Notes under the pieces: model-generated
The model's input: only the letters and a program-made list of their open reading frames with translations
Database searches by the model: none
What the model was told of the DNA's origin: nothing
NCBI GenBank assembly: GCA_003349885.1
Contig: QFXC01000011.1
Span: forward strand, 736,900 to 800,899
Direction: 5' to 3'
Length of the DNA stretch: 64,000 nucleotides
From: an endosymbiont of Galathealinum brachiosum
GTDB taxonomy: Bacteria; Pseudomonadota; Gammaproteobacteria; SZUA-229
Program-made: the position numbers and the translations under genes
Shown here: in pieces, positions 46,999 through 56,103 of the stretch
How the letters are laid out: each line of letters starts with the position of its first letter
How positions within the stretch are numbered: the stretch's first letter is position 1

Positions 46999-47724
46999 AT
47001 GAGTGATGAGATTGACGACCCCCGTCGAGATTTTTTAGTAAAACTGTTAACAGCAGGTGCGTTTGCAACAGGTGCACTGTCATTATCGGCAACGGTTCAG
47101 AGTATGGGTAAAATTCCCAAAGTGCTCCCCTCGGGTAAATCATTTTTTGATATTAGTGGCGATGTAAAAGTAAATAACGTTACCGCTACGTTGGATACCT
47201 TTGTAAAAAATAGTGATGTTGTGACAACTGGTTCAGGAGCCCATGCCGTTTTTGTAGTGGGTAGCGATGCTTTTATGCTTCGAAGTAATAGTAGTATGGA
47301 AATTCAGGGTAGTGAAATTATCAGTACTATCCGTTTGTTTTCTGGAAAACTATTGTCAGTATTCGGGCATAGGGAAAATAAAAATAAATTACATATGAGA
47401 AGCGCTACCGCCACTATAGGAATTCGTGGTACTGGCGTTTATATGGAAGCCGATCAGGAACAAACTTATTTGTGTACTTGCTATGGCATAACAGATGTTC
47501 AATCAAGTGTAGATAAAAATCAAATAGAAAGAATTGTTTCAGAACATCATGACAAACCAAAATATCTTTTAGCAAAGCCATCACGAAAAGGTAAATTGAT
47601 CGAGCCTGCACCCATGATAAACCATACTGATCTGGAGCTTGCATTGATTGAAGAGCTGGTAGGGCGTGAGCCTCCGTTTGGTATCGAAGGTAACTTGTAT
47701 AAAGGTCCGCGTCGGGATTATTAA
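46999..47724 (+). CDS. FecR-domain protein with Tat-like signal
   Basis: The 241-residue protein begins with a twin-arginine-like stretch (DPRRDFLVKLL) and a hydrophobic segment, then a FecR-type beta domain (about 45-140: DVVTTGSGAHAVFVVGSDAFMLR, TATIGIRGTGVY). FecR-domain proteins often take part in sensing or assembly at the periplasm. It is divergent from the giant repeat gene across 291 bp, so it may be made together with the putative redox cluster. A cysteine pair (LCTC) lies near residue 155. No sigma factor gene is beside it. Confidence 0.85.
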   Translation: MSDEIDDPRRDFLVKLLTAGAFATGALSLSATVQSMGKIPKVLPSGKSFFDISGDVKVNNVTATLDTFVKNSDVVTTGSGAHAVFVVGSDAFMLRSNSSMEIQGSEIISTIRLFSGKLLSVFGHRENKNKLHMRSATATIGIRGTGVYMEADQEQTYLCTCYGITDVQSSVDKNQIERIVSEHHDKPKYLLAKPSRKGKLIEPAPMINHTDLELALIEELVGREPPFGIEGNLYKGPRRDY

Positions 47725-47850
47725 ATAAAATTTTTCACAGGGATAATTTTATTTTCAGGTTCGAATTTATTCGGTCAAAGGACAGTGTTAATATATCCAT
47801 GTGCAAATATAATTGCACCTGACTTGGTGGTTAAACTTCATAACGGTGTT

Positions 47851-49083
47851 TTAAATATTTTCTGGCGTTATTAACTGTTTATTTAATGCAGATTGTCGGG
47901 CAGTGTGAATAGCATCAGCCATATCTTTTCCCTGCAGCCCTGCATCTTTCAAAGACTGAATATCAACTGATTTTATTATTTTTAAAGCATCACGATAGTG
48001 ATTTGCCTGTGGGTAGGGGTGGGTTTCATAACCGGTTCGCCCACGAATATCAGCCGTGCATGCGAGTAAAAATTGTTCATATCTTTCAGGTTTTCTCATG
48101 CCATCAAGTTTTTCAATAGTCTTTAATAATGTAGATTTTTTAATTTCAAATGCGCGATGAACATGTAAGTGAAATTCTGCGGTAATGCATGCCAGTTCAT
48201 TAAAGTTATTTGGGATACGCAAGCGTTTGCAAAGTTGTTTAACTGGCTTTACGCCCTTTATCTCATGTCCGTGATGGCTGGGCCAGTTTTCTTGCGGTGT
48301 TAATGCTTTTCCCAGATCATGGCACAACGCTGCAAAACGAGTTGATGCTTCTGTGCTTAATAATGCTGCCTGTTGTAATACCATTAAGGTATGAATGCCG
48401 GTATCAATTTCAGGGTGATGTTCTTTCGGTTGAGGGACACCAAACAATGCATCAATTTCAGGTAAAATAATTTTAAGTGCACCACAGTCGCGTAGAACCT
48501 GTATAAAAACTTCCGGGTTGCGTTCACCGAGTGCTTTATGAAATTCCTGCCAGACACGTTCTGCTACCAGTGCATCTGCTTCACCATCGCTCACCATTTT
48601 TTGCATTAGGTTTAACGTTTCATCTGCAACGCTAAAACCCAGATGAGCATAACGTGCAGCAAATCGAGCGACGCGTAAAATGCGCACAGGGTCTTCACTA
48701 AAAGCAGAGGAAACATGGCGTAAAAGTTTTTCCTTTAAATCGGTCTGACCGTTATAAGGGTCTACCAGATTGCCTGCTTTATCTTTTGCTATTGCATTAA
48801 TGGTGAGGTCGCGACGAATTAAATCTTCTTCAAGTGTTACATCCGGTGATGCATGAACTTCAAAACCTTTATAACCCGGTGCAGTATTTCGCTCTGTGCG
48901 AGCCAGTGCGTGTTCATCTTTTGTTTCAGGATGAAGAAAAACGGGAAAGTCTTTGCCAACTTGCTGATAACCAAGTTCAAGCATTTCATTAACAGTAGCA
49001 CCGACAACTACCCAGTCTCTTTCTATAAAAGGGTAATCTAAAAGTTCATCGCGAACAGCGCCGCCTACGAGGTAAATTTTCAT
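47851..49083 (-). CDS. cca: CCA-adding tRNA nucleotidyltransferase
   Basis: Cca builds or repairs the 3' CCA end of tRNA without a nucleic acid template. The N-terminus has MKIYLVGGAVRDELL and ERDWVVVG with catalytic aspartates of the class II family (the DLTINAIA segment follows). The C-terminal HD domain is present (CHDLGKALTP), as in E. coli Cca, which adds phosphatase/phosphodiesterase activity. The 410 residues agree with the family. Confidence 0.96.
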   Translation of the reverse strand: MKIYLVGGAVRDELLDYPFIERDWVVVGATVNEMLELGYQQVGKDFPVFLHPETKDEHALARTERNTAPGYKGFEVHASPDVTLEEDLIRRDLTINAIAKDKAGNLVDPYNGQTDLKEKLLRHVSSAFSEDPVRILRVARFAARYAHLGFSVADETLNLMQKMVSDGEADALVAERVWQEFHKALGERNPEVFIQVLRDCGALKIILPEIDALFGVPQPKEHHPEIDTGIHTLMVLQQAALLSTEASTRFAALCHDLGKALTPQENWPSHHGHEIKGVKPVKQLCKRLRIPNNFNELACITAEFHLHVHRAFEIKKSTLLKTIEKLDGMRKPERYEQFLLACTADIRGRTGYETHPYPQANHYRDALKIIKSVDIQSLKDAGLQGKDMADAIHTARQSALNKQLITPENI

Positions 49084-49180
49084 GGAGAAAGTATACTGGA
49101 AAGTTGAGTCGACTGTTAATAACTAGATGAAGTCAATTAGTAGGTTTGCGAGGTGTTTTAACTGGTTATAGTGCATCTCC

Positions 49181-49384
49181 CTCGGGGAAAGAACGCGTTT
49201 TTTGCGCTCTGTCCCCTTATTGAGACCACCGAAAGTTGTTCGGAGTAGCTATTCAGTCTGCCAGTCTGATCGGAATCATAACAGGGGACGAAGTGCATAA
49301 CGCTACGGTTACCCTGTTGTAGCCAGGTTAAGTAATATTACCAGTTCTATACAATTTACTTTTCCCCGAGCAAAGCAAACATAC
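49181..49384. repeat. TCGGGGA-ended palindromic intergenic element, copy B
   Basis: Inverted ends CTCGGGGAAAG (49181-49191) and CTTTTCCCCGAG (49359-49370) enclose about 165 bp. The last 53 bp match copy A at 49 positions. A left-side segment, TTTTGCGCTCTGTCCCC (49200-49216), is also in copy C. It fills most of the 335-bp gap between cca and the aminotransferase gene; no coding potential is seen. Confidence 0.6.
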
Positions 49385-49418
49385 ACTTTTGCTTTAATAA
49401 TCAGAATAAAAAGCTTAA

Positions 49419-50591
49419 TTAAGCGCCAAGAATTTCCTGTGCAGCAGCAACAGCAACACCCTGTTTAACCGCATCACCTAAAACAGCTTCAAGTGCGCTT
49501 AAACAAAGTATGATGTTTTCAGCACGGCTACTGTGCCCCATTAAACCAATGCGCCAAACCTTACCGGCAAGTGCGCCCAAGCCAGCGCCAATTTCTAAAT
49601 TAAACTCATTTAGTAACTGGCCACGAACAGCTGCTTCATCAACACCGTCTGGTATGGTTACAGAGTTTAGTTGCGCTAAACGATCTGCTTCATCAACAAT
49701 AAAACTTAATCCCATTGCTTCAAGACCGGCACGAAGTGCCTGATGATTCTTTGCATGACGTGCCCAGGAGTTTTCCAGACCTTCATCCTGCAGCATAACG
49801 AGTGATTCATGTAATGCATAAAGTGCATTAACAGGAGCGGTATGGTGATAAGCGCGCTTTGTGTTGGCACCCCAATAACCCATAACCAGATTCATATCAA
49901 GGAACCAGCTATTAACTTTAGTTTTGCGAGAGGTAATAACGTCAGTTGCTTTTTTGCTAAAGCTGACTGGAGATATGCCCGGTGTGCATGAAAGGCATTT
50001 TTGTGTGCCAGAGTAAATAGCATCAATACCCCAGTCATCAACACGTAGCTCTGAACCACCCAGAGATGTAACTGCATCAACAATGGTCAAACAGTCGTGT
50101 TTTCTGGCTATTTCGCATAATGTTTTTGCATCAGATACAGCCCCAGTTGATGTTTCAGCGTGTACAAAAGCCAGGATTTTTGTATCAGGGTTGGCTTTTA
50201 ATGCTTCTTCAACTTTATTGCAGTCAACGGCTTTGCCCCATTCGTCCTCAACCATAATAGCGGTTGCACCAAGACGTTCGACATTTTCTTTCATGCGACC
50301 GCCAAATACGCCATTCTGGCAAACTACAACCTTGTCTCCAGCTTCAACCAGATTCATAAAGCAGGTTTCCATGCCGGCAGAACCCGGTGCTGATACCGGG
50401 ATAGTGAGCTCATTTTTTGTCTGAAAAGCATATTGCAGTAAGCTTTTCACTTCATCCATCATGCCTACAAATAAAGGGTCAAGGTGACCAATGGTAGGGC
50501 GTGCCATAGCGCTAGAGATGCGAGGGTGTACATCTGAAGGGCCCGGGCCCATTAAAGTACGTACAGGGGGTAAAAATGATGTAATGCTCAT
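49419..50591 (-). CDS. Class V PLP aminotransferase (alanine-glyoxylate/serine-glyoxylate type)
   Basis: The 390-residue enzyme belongs to the AGXT/SPT group: GPGPSDVHPRISSAMARPTI at the N-terminus, GSAGMETCF, the aspartate in TIVDAVTSLGG that holds the PLP ring nitrogen, and the Schiff-base lysine in YSGTQKCLSCTPG. It probably transaminates glyoxylate with alanine or serine; the exact donor is unclear. It is not in an operon with its neighbours. Confidence 0.92.
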   Translation of the reverse strand: MSITSFLPPVRTLMGPGPSDVHPRISSAMARPTIGHLDPLFVGMMDEVKSLLQYAFQTKNELTIPVSAPGSAGMETCFMNLVEAGDKVVVCQNGVFGGRMKENVERLGATAIMVEDEWGKAVDCNKVEEALKANPDTKILAFVHAETSTGAVSDAKTLCEIARKHDCLTIVDAVTSLGGSELRVDDWGIDAIYSGTQKCLSCTPGISPVSFSKKATDVITSRKTKVNSWFLDMNLVMGYWGANTKRAYHHTAPVNALYALHESLVMLQDEGLENSWARHAKNHQALRAGLEAMGLSFIVDEADRLAQLNSVTIPDGVDEAAVRGQLLNEFNLEIGAGLGALAGKVWRIGLMGHSSRAENIILCLSALEAVLGDAVKQGVAVAAAQEILGA

Positions 50592-50745
50592 AAACTTAAT
50601 CCTGGGTTTTCTGTAGAGGTAAAATTTTTGAATTTTAGCTAATTAATTGTGGCCTAATTCATGCCAGACAGCTTACAGGCTAGGCTGGAAGTGAATAATG
50701 CCACAAAAACATTAGGAATATATAGTGATTTTTGAAGGGTTTATT

Positions 50746-52755
50746 TTATTTGGGGCTTTCTGTGTATTTGCTCAGGATATCCTCTAACTGGGATTCACTA
50801 ACCGGTTTACTGAGAAAATCGTCCATACCTGCGCTCAGGCAGCGGTCTCTATCTTCAGAAGTCGCCATCGCTGTTAGCGCTATGATGGGTAAGTGGCTAT
50901 TGTTATTTTCAAGACGACGCCATTGCAGAGTCGCATCAATACCGTTTGTATTTGGCATATTAATGTCCATTAAAACCAGGTGATAGTGATGTTTGTGCAT
51001 CGCGTAAAGGGCAGTGGTACCATCGGTAGCAATATCAACATTGTGCCCGAGATCGGTTAAATAGCTATAAACAACACTGGCATTAATCTCATTGTCTTCG
51101 GCGATAAGTATATTTAGAGGTTTCTGTTTAGTTAAAACGGGCTCTTTGTTGATAGAGTCCGGATTGAGTAAGTCTGATATCGTATTTTTTAAGATTCCAA
51201 GTGATACGGGTTTTATAATGGTTGCCTGAATCCCCTCCAGATTTTCTGCCTCTATCTGCTCAATACTGTGCATATAAGTGGCATACAGGATTGGTGTTTC
51301 GCATTTTGCTTCATTACGAATACGTGCGACCAGATCATGACAGTATTTATGTTTGCTATCTTCGCCAAGGATAATAATATCAAAAGGTTTATTTTTTTCA
51401 TGACTCCAGATGATATGCGCTATTAAATTATCATGTCCGGAAGTAGCATAAACATTCATGCCAAGTTGCTTACAATACTTTTCTAGCACATCCAGATTAA
51501 TTTTATCCGAATCGTAAATAAGAGCTCGTTTGTTTATTGGAAGAAGACTGTCTTCATTGACCCGATTACTTAATTTCTTCCAGTTAAAGTGTAAATTAAA
51601 ATTAATGTCCTGTTTATTGTTGTATTGAATTTCGAATAAGCCATTCATCAACCTTGTTAGCTGGTAAGCAATACGTAGCGGTAGAGCATCATTTGTTTCA
51701 GGTATCGTATTGGATTGCAGGTGGTCAATGTCAGTATTTTGCTGAAATTTAATTTCTATATTAGCGTTAAGGTGTTCACTGGAACTGGTTTGGCCTGCAT
51801 ATGCGTGAATATAAATGCTTTTTGAGATGCTATGTTCTATGGCATAACGAACCAGATTTGATAACAACTGTCTGAATCGCTGGGCATCAATGTAAACCTC
51901 TTCAGGGAACGTCTGATCAATATAGCAGGTTAGCTCAAGCTCACGTTCATGGCCTAAAGCGGCCAGACTATGTACCAGACTGTCAATTAATACGCGAGGA
52001 TTTGAGCTTGACTGATTAATGGATAAATTGCCGTTTTCTATTTGTGAAAAATCAACAATATCTTCTATGATTTCCTGTAAAGAGTGGCTTGACTGACTCA
52101 GTGATTGTAAATACTGTTTTTGTTGTACATCTAAATCAGTTTTGTTTAACAGATCAATCATACCTACAATGCCACCAATGGGGGTGCGAATTTGATGTGT
52201 CATTGTGGATATGAATTCAGATTTAGCAATGCTTTTTGAATCGGCATTATCTGCAATTTTCATTAAACGTTTTTGCATTGAGTACAGGTATGCAGGTAAA
52301 GCAATAATCAGCAGTAAAAATGCAATGGCTTCAAGTGTTAATAAGTGCCATGCATCTTCTGATAATAGAAGAAGATTGTAACCAATGAAAGTGAGTCCAA
52401 CGGCGACACTTAGAAATTTCAAACCATAACGCGTACCGTAACCAATATATATCCATAAATAAATCAGCACGTAAACACTATTGATGCCACCCGTTAAAAA
52501 CGAAGAAAAAGTAGTGCTTGCTATATCGAAGGTTAGCGCTAAATAACGTCGGGGTGTATTTATCGGAACCCATAATATAGTCAGAATATTAAAAAAACTG
52601 AAACAGAAAAAACCGATAGTAAAGTAGTTGAGCGTAGTGTGAGAAGCAATAAAGTAACCACTATCTATACCTGCTGAAATATAAAAATAGGTCAGCGTGC
52701 CAATACAAAGTCGGATAAGAGATTGAATTAGTTCGGTATTTTTTAGCTTTTTCAT
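50746..52755 (-). CDS. Membrane hybrid histidine kinase with eroded ATPase domain
   Basis: The 669-residue protein has about six N-terminal membrane segments (1-165), a HisKA with an intact H-box (ISTMTHQIRTPIGG), an ATPase-like region and two receivers. The first receiver-like domain lacks a normal phosphoacceptor (IIILGEDSK); the second has DINMPNTNG with Asp. The ATPase region has an altered N-box (NLVRYAIEHS) and I cannot find G1 or G2 boxes, so it may not bind ATP. The layout resembles RpfC-type regulators. It may act as a phosphatase or relay. Confidence 0.85.
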   Translation of the reverse strand: MKKLKNTELIQSLIRLCIGTLTYFYISAGIDSGYFIASHTTLNYFTIGFFCFSFFNILTILWVPINTPRRYLALTFDIASTTFSSFLTGGINSVYVLIYLWIYIGYGTRYGLKFLSVAVGLTFIGYNLLLLSEDAWHLLTLEAIAFLLLIIALPAYLYSMQKRLMKIADNADSKSIAKSEFISTMTHQIRTPIGGIVGMIDLLNKTDLDVQQKQYLQSLSQSSHSLQEIIEDIVDFSQIENGNLSINQSSSNPRVLIDSLVHSLAALGHERELELTCYIDQTFPEEVYIDAQRFRQLLSNLVRYAIEHSISKSIYIHAYAGQTSSSEHLNANIEIKFQQNTDIDHLQSNTIPETNDALPLRIAYQLTRLMNGLFEIQYNNKQDINFNLHFNWKKLSNRVNEDSLLPINKRALIYDSDKINLDVLEKYCKQLGMNVYATSGHDNLIAHIIWSHEKNKPFDIIILGEDSKHKYCHDLVARIRNEAKCETPILYATYMHSIEQIEAENLEGIQATIIKPVSLGILKNTISDLLNPDSINKEPVLTKQKPLNILIAEDNEINASVVYSYLTDLGHNVDIATDGTTALYAMHKHHYHLVLMDINMPNTNGIDATLQWRRLENNNSHLPIIALTAMATSEDRDRCLSAGMDDFLSKPVSESQLEDILSKYTESPK

Positions 52756-52946
52756 AGCTTAAGCCGGCTATTATTAAGAAAGGATATAATAACACCACTC
52801 ATCCTGAGGGTAAAACAGGATGAAATTGATGAATCAGGGTGATTTGAGATAAAGGTGTAGAGGGGGAAGTGAGGAGTATAAATAGAGGCTTATTTTCTTT
52901 TTAAGAAAAACTTGACAGTTTGAAAAAATTAACACAATCTATCGTC

Positions 52947-53036
52947 ATGATTAAATATAAACGAACAGTTAAAGCAGTAGCGATTCGACCATGTCTTATG
53001 TGGTATGAATGTATTGTCTGTGCGTTAATTTTATAA
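52947..53036 (+). CDS. Possible 29-residue small ORF
   Basis: An ATG-to-TAA frame encodes a basic N-terminus (MIKYKRTVKAVAIRP) followed by a short hydrophobic, cysteine-containing stretch. No clear ribosome-binding site precedes it. It lies upstream of the orphan terminator at 53062-53094, which is the only reason to list it. Confidence 0.2.
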   Translation: MIKYKRTVKAVAIRPCLMWYECIVCALIL

Positions 53037-53061
53037 TTTTAAATTAAATTTAAATAATTTT

Positions 53062-53095
53062 AAAAGCCACAGACGTAATAAGTCTGTGGCTTTTT
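53062..53095 (+). terminator. Orphan rho-independent terminator
   Basis: AAAAGCCACAGAC (53062-53074) pairs perfectly with GTCTGTGGCTTTT (53082-53094) over a 7-base loop and is followed by a short T run. It stands 52 bp upstream of the EamA transporter gene, on the same strand. Confidence 0.85.
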
Positions 53096-53146
53096 ACGTT
53101 TATGGGGATTAATTAACTTAAATACTTCAAATTAAGGAAAGAAGTA

Positions 53147-54088
53147 ATGTTAGCAACAAGCGTAAACCAGACTAAATATCATAAATTAATAATTGCCTCA
53201 GCATTTATTGCGGTGATTCTTATCTGGTCAACTACACCAATTACAATAAAGTGGAGTGGGGAAGGTGTTAGTTACCTGTTTGGGATTGTTATGCGTATGA
53301 GTATAGGCACCTTGCTGGCAAGTTTTCTTGTATATCTGAAGTATAAAAAACTGGCACTGGATAAGTCTGCCTGTAAAGTTTATTTTGCATCTGCTGTAGC
53401 AATTTTCGGAGGCATGATGCCCGTTTATTGGGGGGCGCAATATATATCATCTGGTCTGATATCTGTGGTATTTGGTTTGTCACCCATTGTTACCGGTTAT
53501 CTCGCGTGGCGTTTTATACATGAGCAAAGTTTCAACCTGTTAAAGATATTAGGTGCGATAGCTGGATTGAGTGGTCTGGTTATAATTTTTTATAAGGGTA
53601 TTTCTACGGGTGAAGATTACATTTTGGGTATTATTGCTGTATTAGTTGCAGTGGTGCTCCACTCTGCAAGTGCAGTGTGGATAAAAAGCATTAAAACAGA
53701 TGTGCCCCCCTTGTCGTTGGTTGCAGGTGGATTATTGTTTTCTATGCCATTATTTTTGACCGTGTATCTGGTATTTGCACCACCACTTCCGGAGGTGATT
53801 CCGTTAAAAGCGATATGGTCTATTGTTTATTTAGGTATAGTGGGTTCAGTTATTGGTTTTGTTAGTTACTATTACCTGCTAAAACACCTGCCCGCTTCTA
53901 GCGTGGCACTGATTACTCTGGTTACACCGGTCGCTGCTTTATGGATAGGCAATGTGGTAAATAATGAGCTAATAAGTTTTGAGGTTTATGCTGGCACAGC
54001 ATTTGTTCTGATTGGTTTAGCATTGCACCAGGGGGAGGATATACTGTCAAAAAGATTATGGATAAAGCGAAAAAAACATTATGGCTGA
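53147..54088 (+). CDS. EamA/DMT-family transporter
   Basis: A 313-residue inner-membrane protein with ten predicted helices arranged as two EamA repeats (first around 15-150, second around 160-300, with GSVIGFVSYYYLLK near its middle). EamA proteins export or exchange small metabolites; the substrate is not predictable. A good AAGGA ribosome-binding site precedes the ATG. Its last 31 bp overlap the start of the Omp85-type gene. Confidence 0.9.
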   Translation: MLATSVNQTKYHKLIIASAFIAVILIWSTTPITIKWSGEGVSYLFGIVMRMSIGTLLASFLVYLKYKKLALDKSACKVYFASAVAIFGGMMPVYWGAQYISSGLISVVFGLSPIVTGYLAWRFIHEQSFNLLKILGAIAGLSGLVIIFYKGISTGEDYILGIIAVLVAVVLHSASAVWIKSIKTDVPPLSLVAGGLLFSMPLFLTVYLVFAPPLPEVIPLKAIWSIVYLGIVGSVIGFVSYYYLLKHLPASSVALITLVTPVAALWIGNVVNNELISFEVYAGTAFVLIGLALHQGEDILSKRLWIKRKKHYG

Positions 54089-55338
54089 TACTCGTATTTT
54101 ACAGTTTTAATGTAGGCGCGGTGTCGTACATTAATAATATAAAATACAAGGGTAATGAGGTTACTCAACCTTCTGTTTTAGATAGGGAAATTTATATAGA
54201 ACCAGGTGATGAATTAAATGAACGTTTAATTGAAAAATCAAGACAGGCAATAATGGACACAGGCCTGTTCAGGTCTGTGTCTTATTATCTGGAAGAAAAT
54301 TATACAGATAAAAACGAATCTGCTGCTTCTCTGGTTGATATAGTTTTTGTTGTAAAAGAAAAGTACTACCTGTTAATAATTCCCCGGCTTAAAATTGATG
54401 ATAATGAAATTCATTATGGTCTGCAATTGAAGTGGGATAATGTTTTTGGTTTGAATCATGAAACACGGATACAGGCATTAAATCGAGGTAATACTCAAGG
54501 TGTAGATGAAACTCGTCATTCATTCAGATATTTTTATCCCAATGTTAATGATAGTTCTTATAATCTTGGTTTTTCAGTGCAAAGAGAAAATAATGTTGAT
54601 GAAATAGAGGAAATAGGTCGTTTTATAGACAGACAGGATGATAGTTTCAGGGTTGAAGTTTCAAGATGGTTGAATGAACGAGGGCGTAACAGGGGGTACT
54701 TTGTTGGTTCAAATGTTATGTATCAGAAGCGATTCAATCATGACCTTGTGATTGAATCTAACTCGGAATATTTAGATGCAATTATTCTGGGATTAGATGT
54801 TGGTTTCAAGGATTTAAATAATTATAAATATAATCGAGGTGGTAAGGAGTATGGTTATAAGTTAGATTTTTCTCATGAAGCCTTAAGTAGTGAATCTGAA
54901 TTTACCAAACATCGCTTTTATTATCGAAGTTATTACCGTTTTGCAGATCGACCTGCTTCAAATTTAAATGTACAGGTGAAGTTTGGCCATTCAAATAATC
55001 AGGTATTAGGTGAAGATGCTTTCAGTTTGGGTAGTAGTAATGACTTGCGTGGTTATGAGAAAAAACGCTTTACAGGTAATACCAAATTTGTAACTAATGT
55101 TGAATACATGTTTCCCCATGCTGATCACCCGGTAATTCGTTATGTGACTTTTATTGATGCGGGAAATACATATGATGCATTAAGTGATGTTTTTCACGAG
55201 GCCTTAAATATAGGAGCTGGATTTGGTCTTAGATGGAAAATAAGAGTATTAGTGAAAATTGACTTACGTGCAGATGTTGGTTATGGCTTTACAGATGAAG
55301 ATTACAGATTTAGTTTTGGTACACGACATGCATTTTAA
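54058..55338 (+). CDS. Omp85/BamA-TamA-type outer membrane protein
   Basis: The 426-residue protein has a signal peptide (LWLILVFYSFNVGA), one POTRA-like domain (VSYINNIKYKGNEVTQPSVL followed by LIEKSRQAIMDTGLFRSVSYY) and a C-terminal beta-barrel of about 300 residues ending RFSFGTRHAF. The barrel has the Omp85 motif region SLGSSNDLRGYE. With one POTRA it is shorter than BamA or TamA. It overlaps the transporter gene by 31 bp. A terminator at 55365-55400 follows. Confidence 0.85.
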   Translation: MDKAKKTLWLILVFYSFNVGAVSYINNIKYKGNEVTQPSVLDREIYIEPGDELNERLIEKSRQAIMDTGLFRSVSYYLEENYTDKNESAASLVDIVFVVKEKYYLLIIPRLKIDDNEIHYGLQLKWDNVFGLNHETRIQALNRGNTQGVDETRHSFRYFYPNVNDSSYNLGFSVQRENNVDEIEEIGRFIDRQDDSFRVEVSRWLNERGRNRGYFVGSNVMYQKRFNHDLVIESNSEYLDAIILGLDVGFKDLNNYKYNRGGKEYGYKLDFSHEALSSESEFTKHRFYYRSYYRFADRPASNLNVQVKFGHSNNQVLGEDAFSLGSSNDLRGYEKKRFTGNTKFVTNVEYMFPHADHPVIRYVTFIDAGNTYDALSDVFHEALNIGAGFGLRWKIRVLVKIDLRADVGYGFTDEDYRFSFGTRHAF

Positions 55339-55364
55339 GAGTGTCGGTCATACCTGACTAGGGT

Positions 55365-55400
55365 TCAGGATGAACACCAAAGTTCACCCTGATTTTATTT
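55365..55400. terminator. Terminator between convergent genes
   Basis: TCAGGATGAAC (55365-55375) pairs with GTTCACCCTGA (55382-55392) with one A-C mismatch and a 6-base loop, followed by TTTTATTTTA. It serves the Omp85-type gene on the plus strand and perhaps the DUF4136 gene on the minus strand. Confidence 0.7.
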
Positions 55401-56008
55401 TAGTATGCGCGGCCTTTAGGTGCTGACTGTGTGTCAGTGTTCAGGCTCTTTGGCGGGAAGTTTTGCAGAATTTCCTGTACCGCATTTTCTATTTTTTCAG
55501 TTTGTTTTTCAGGTGTGGATGCAGGGCTAACAATTGCTTTTGCTGTGGCGCGCCAGATAAGTTTCCTGGTGTTAGCGTCTACCAAATCTAAAATTAAAGT
55601 GCCCTGTTCATATTCGTATACACTTACACCACCGGTGTTTGCATATGAACCGGCATATCCTCTATGGCGATAACCATATCCACCGTAGTAACCATTGGGT
55701 GCATAGGTGTAACCCCAGTTCGTAATATCGACTTTATTTTCCTTACCAAAGTGCGTGGCGATTACAAAATCCGGGTTAGAAGAATTCTGGTTAAATCCTT
55801 TTGATGCTAGATTGTTTTCAACGGCAGTCACAAATCGAGCGCGATTGAGCTCGTCTACTTTCATGTCTTTAGGAAAGGGTAACCAGTCATACTTTTTGTA
55901 CTGACTAAAATTGGCTTTCTGATCGAAGTCATAATCAACAGATAATGTTGAACAGCCGCTCAGAAATATTAAAGCGATGGACGTTGTTATTATATTGCCT
56001 AATCTCAT
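55400..56008 (-). CDS. DUF4136 lipoprotein
   Basis: A 202-residue envelope lipoprotein: lipobox IFLSGC with Cys19, then STLSVDYDFDQKANFSQYKKYDWLP, the usual start of DUF4136. Further family residues are LASKGFNQNSSNPDFVIATHF, and a Gly/Tyr-rich stretch (GYYGGYGYRHRGYAG). The function of the family is unknown. It is monocistronic and convergent with the Omp85-type gene. Confidence 0.85.
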   Translation of the reverse strand: MRLGNIITTSIALIFLSGCSTLSVDYDFDQKANFSQYKKYDWLPFPKDMKVDELNRARFVTAVENNLASKGFNQNSSNPDFVIATHFGKENKVDITNWGYTYAPNGYYGGYGYRHRGYAGSYANTGGVSVYEYEQGTLILDLVDANTRKLIWRATAKAIVSPASTPEKQTEKIENAVQEILQNFPPKSLNTDTQSAPKGRAY

Positions 56009-56103
56009 TGTAATCCCTTTGTCTTCTTTTTGAGGTTATCACCAGATTCTAACGGCAATTTATTATTTAATCTATGACTGAAAGGGTATTAGCTGGAACG
56101 TTT

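Larger units (their letters stand above)
52912..53095 (+). ncRNA. Candidate small transcript with orphan terminator
   Basis: A TTGACA sequence (52912-52917) lies about 150 bp before a strong terminator (53062-53094), yet both flanking genes diverge from this gap and no established gene ends there. That pattern suggests a small RNA or a short peptide gene. A convincing -10 box was not found, so the 5' end is uncertain. The remaining part of the 391-bp gap carries nothing else evident. Confidence 0.3.

Noticed and set aside
47801..47818. GTGCAA/TTGCAC palindrome after the FecR gene as a terminator
   Set aside because: The stem is only six pairs and no T run follows.
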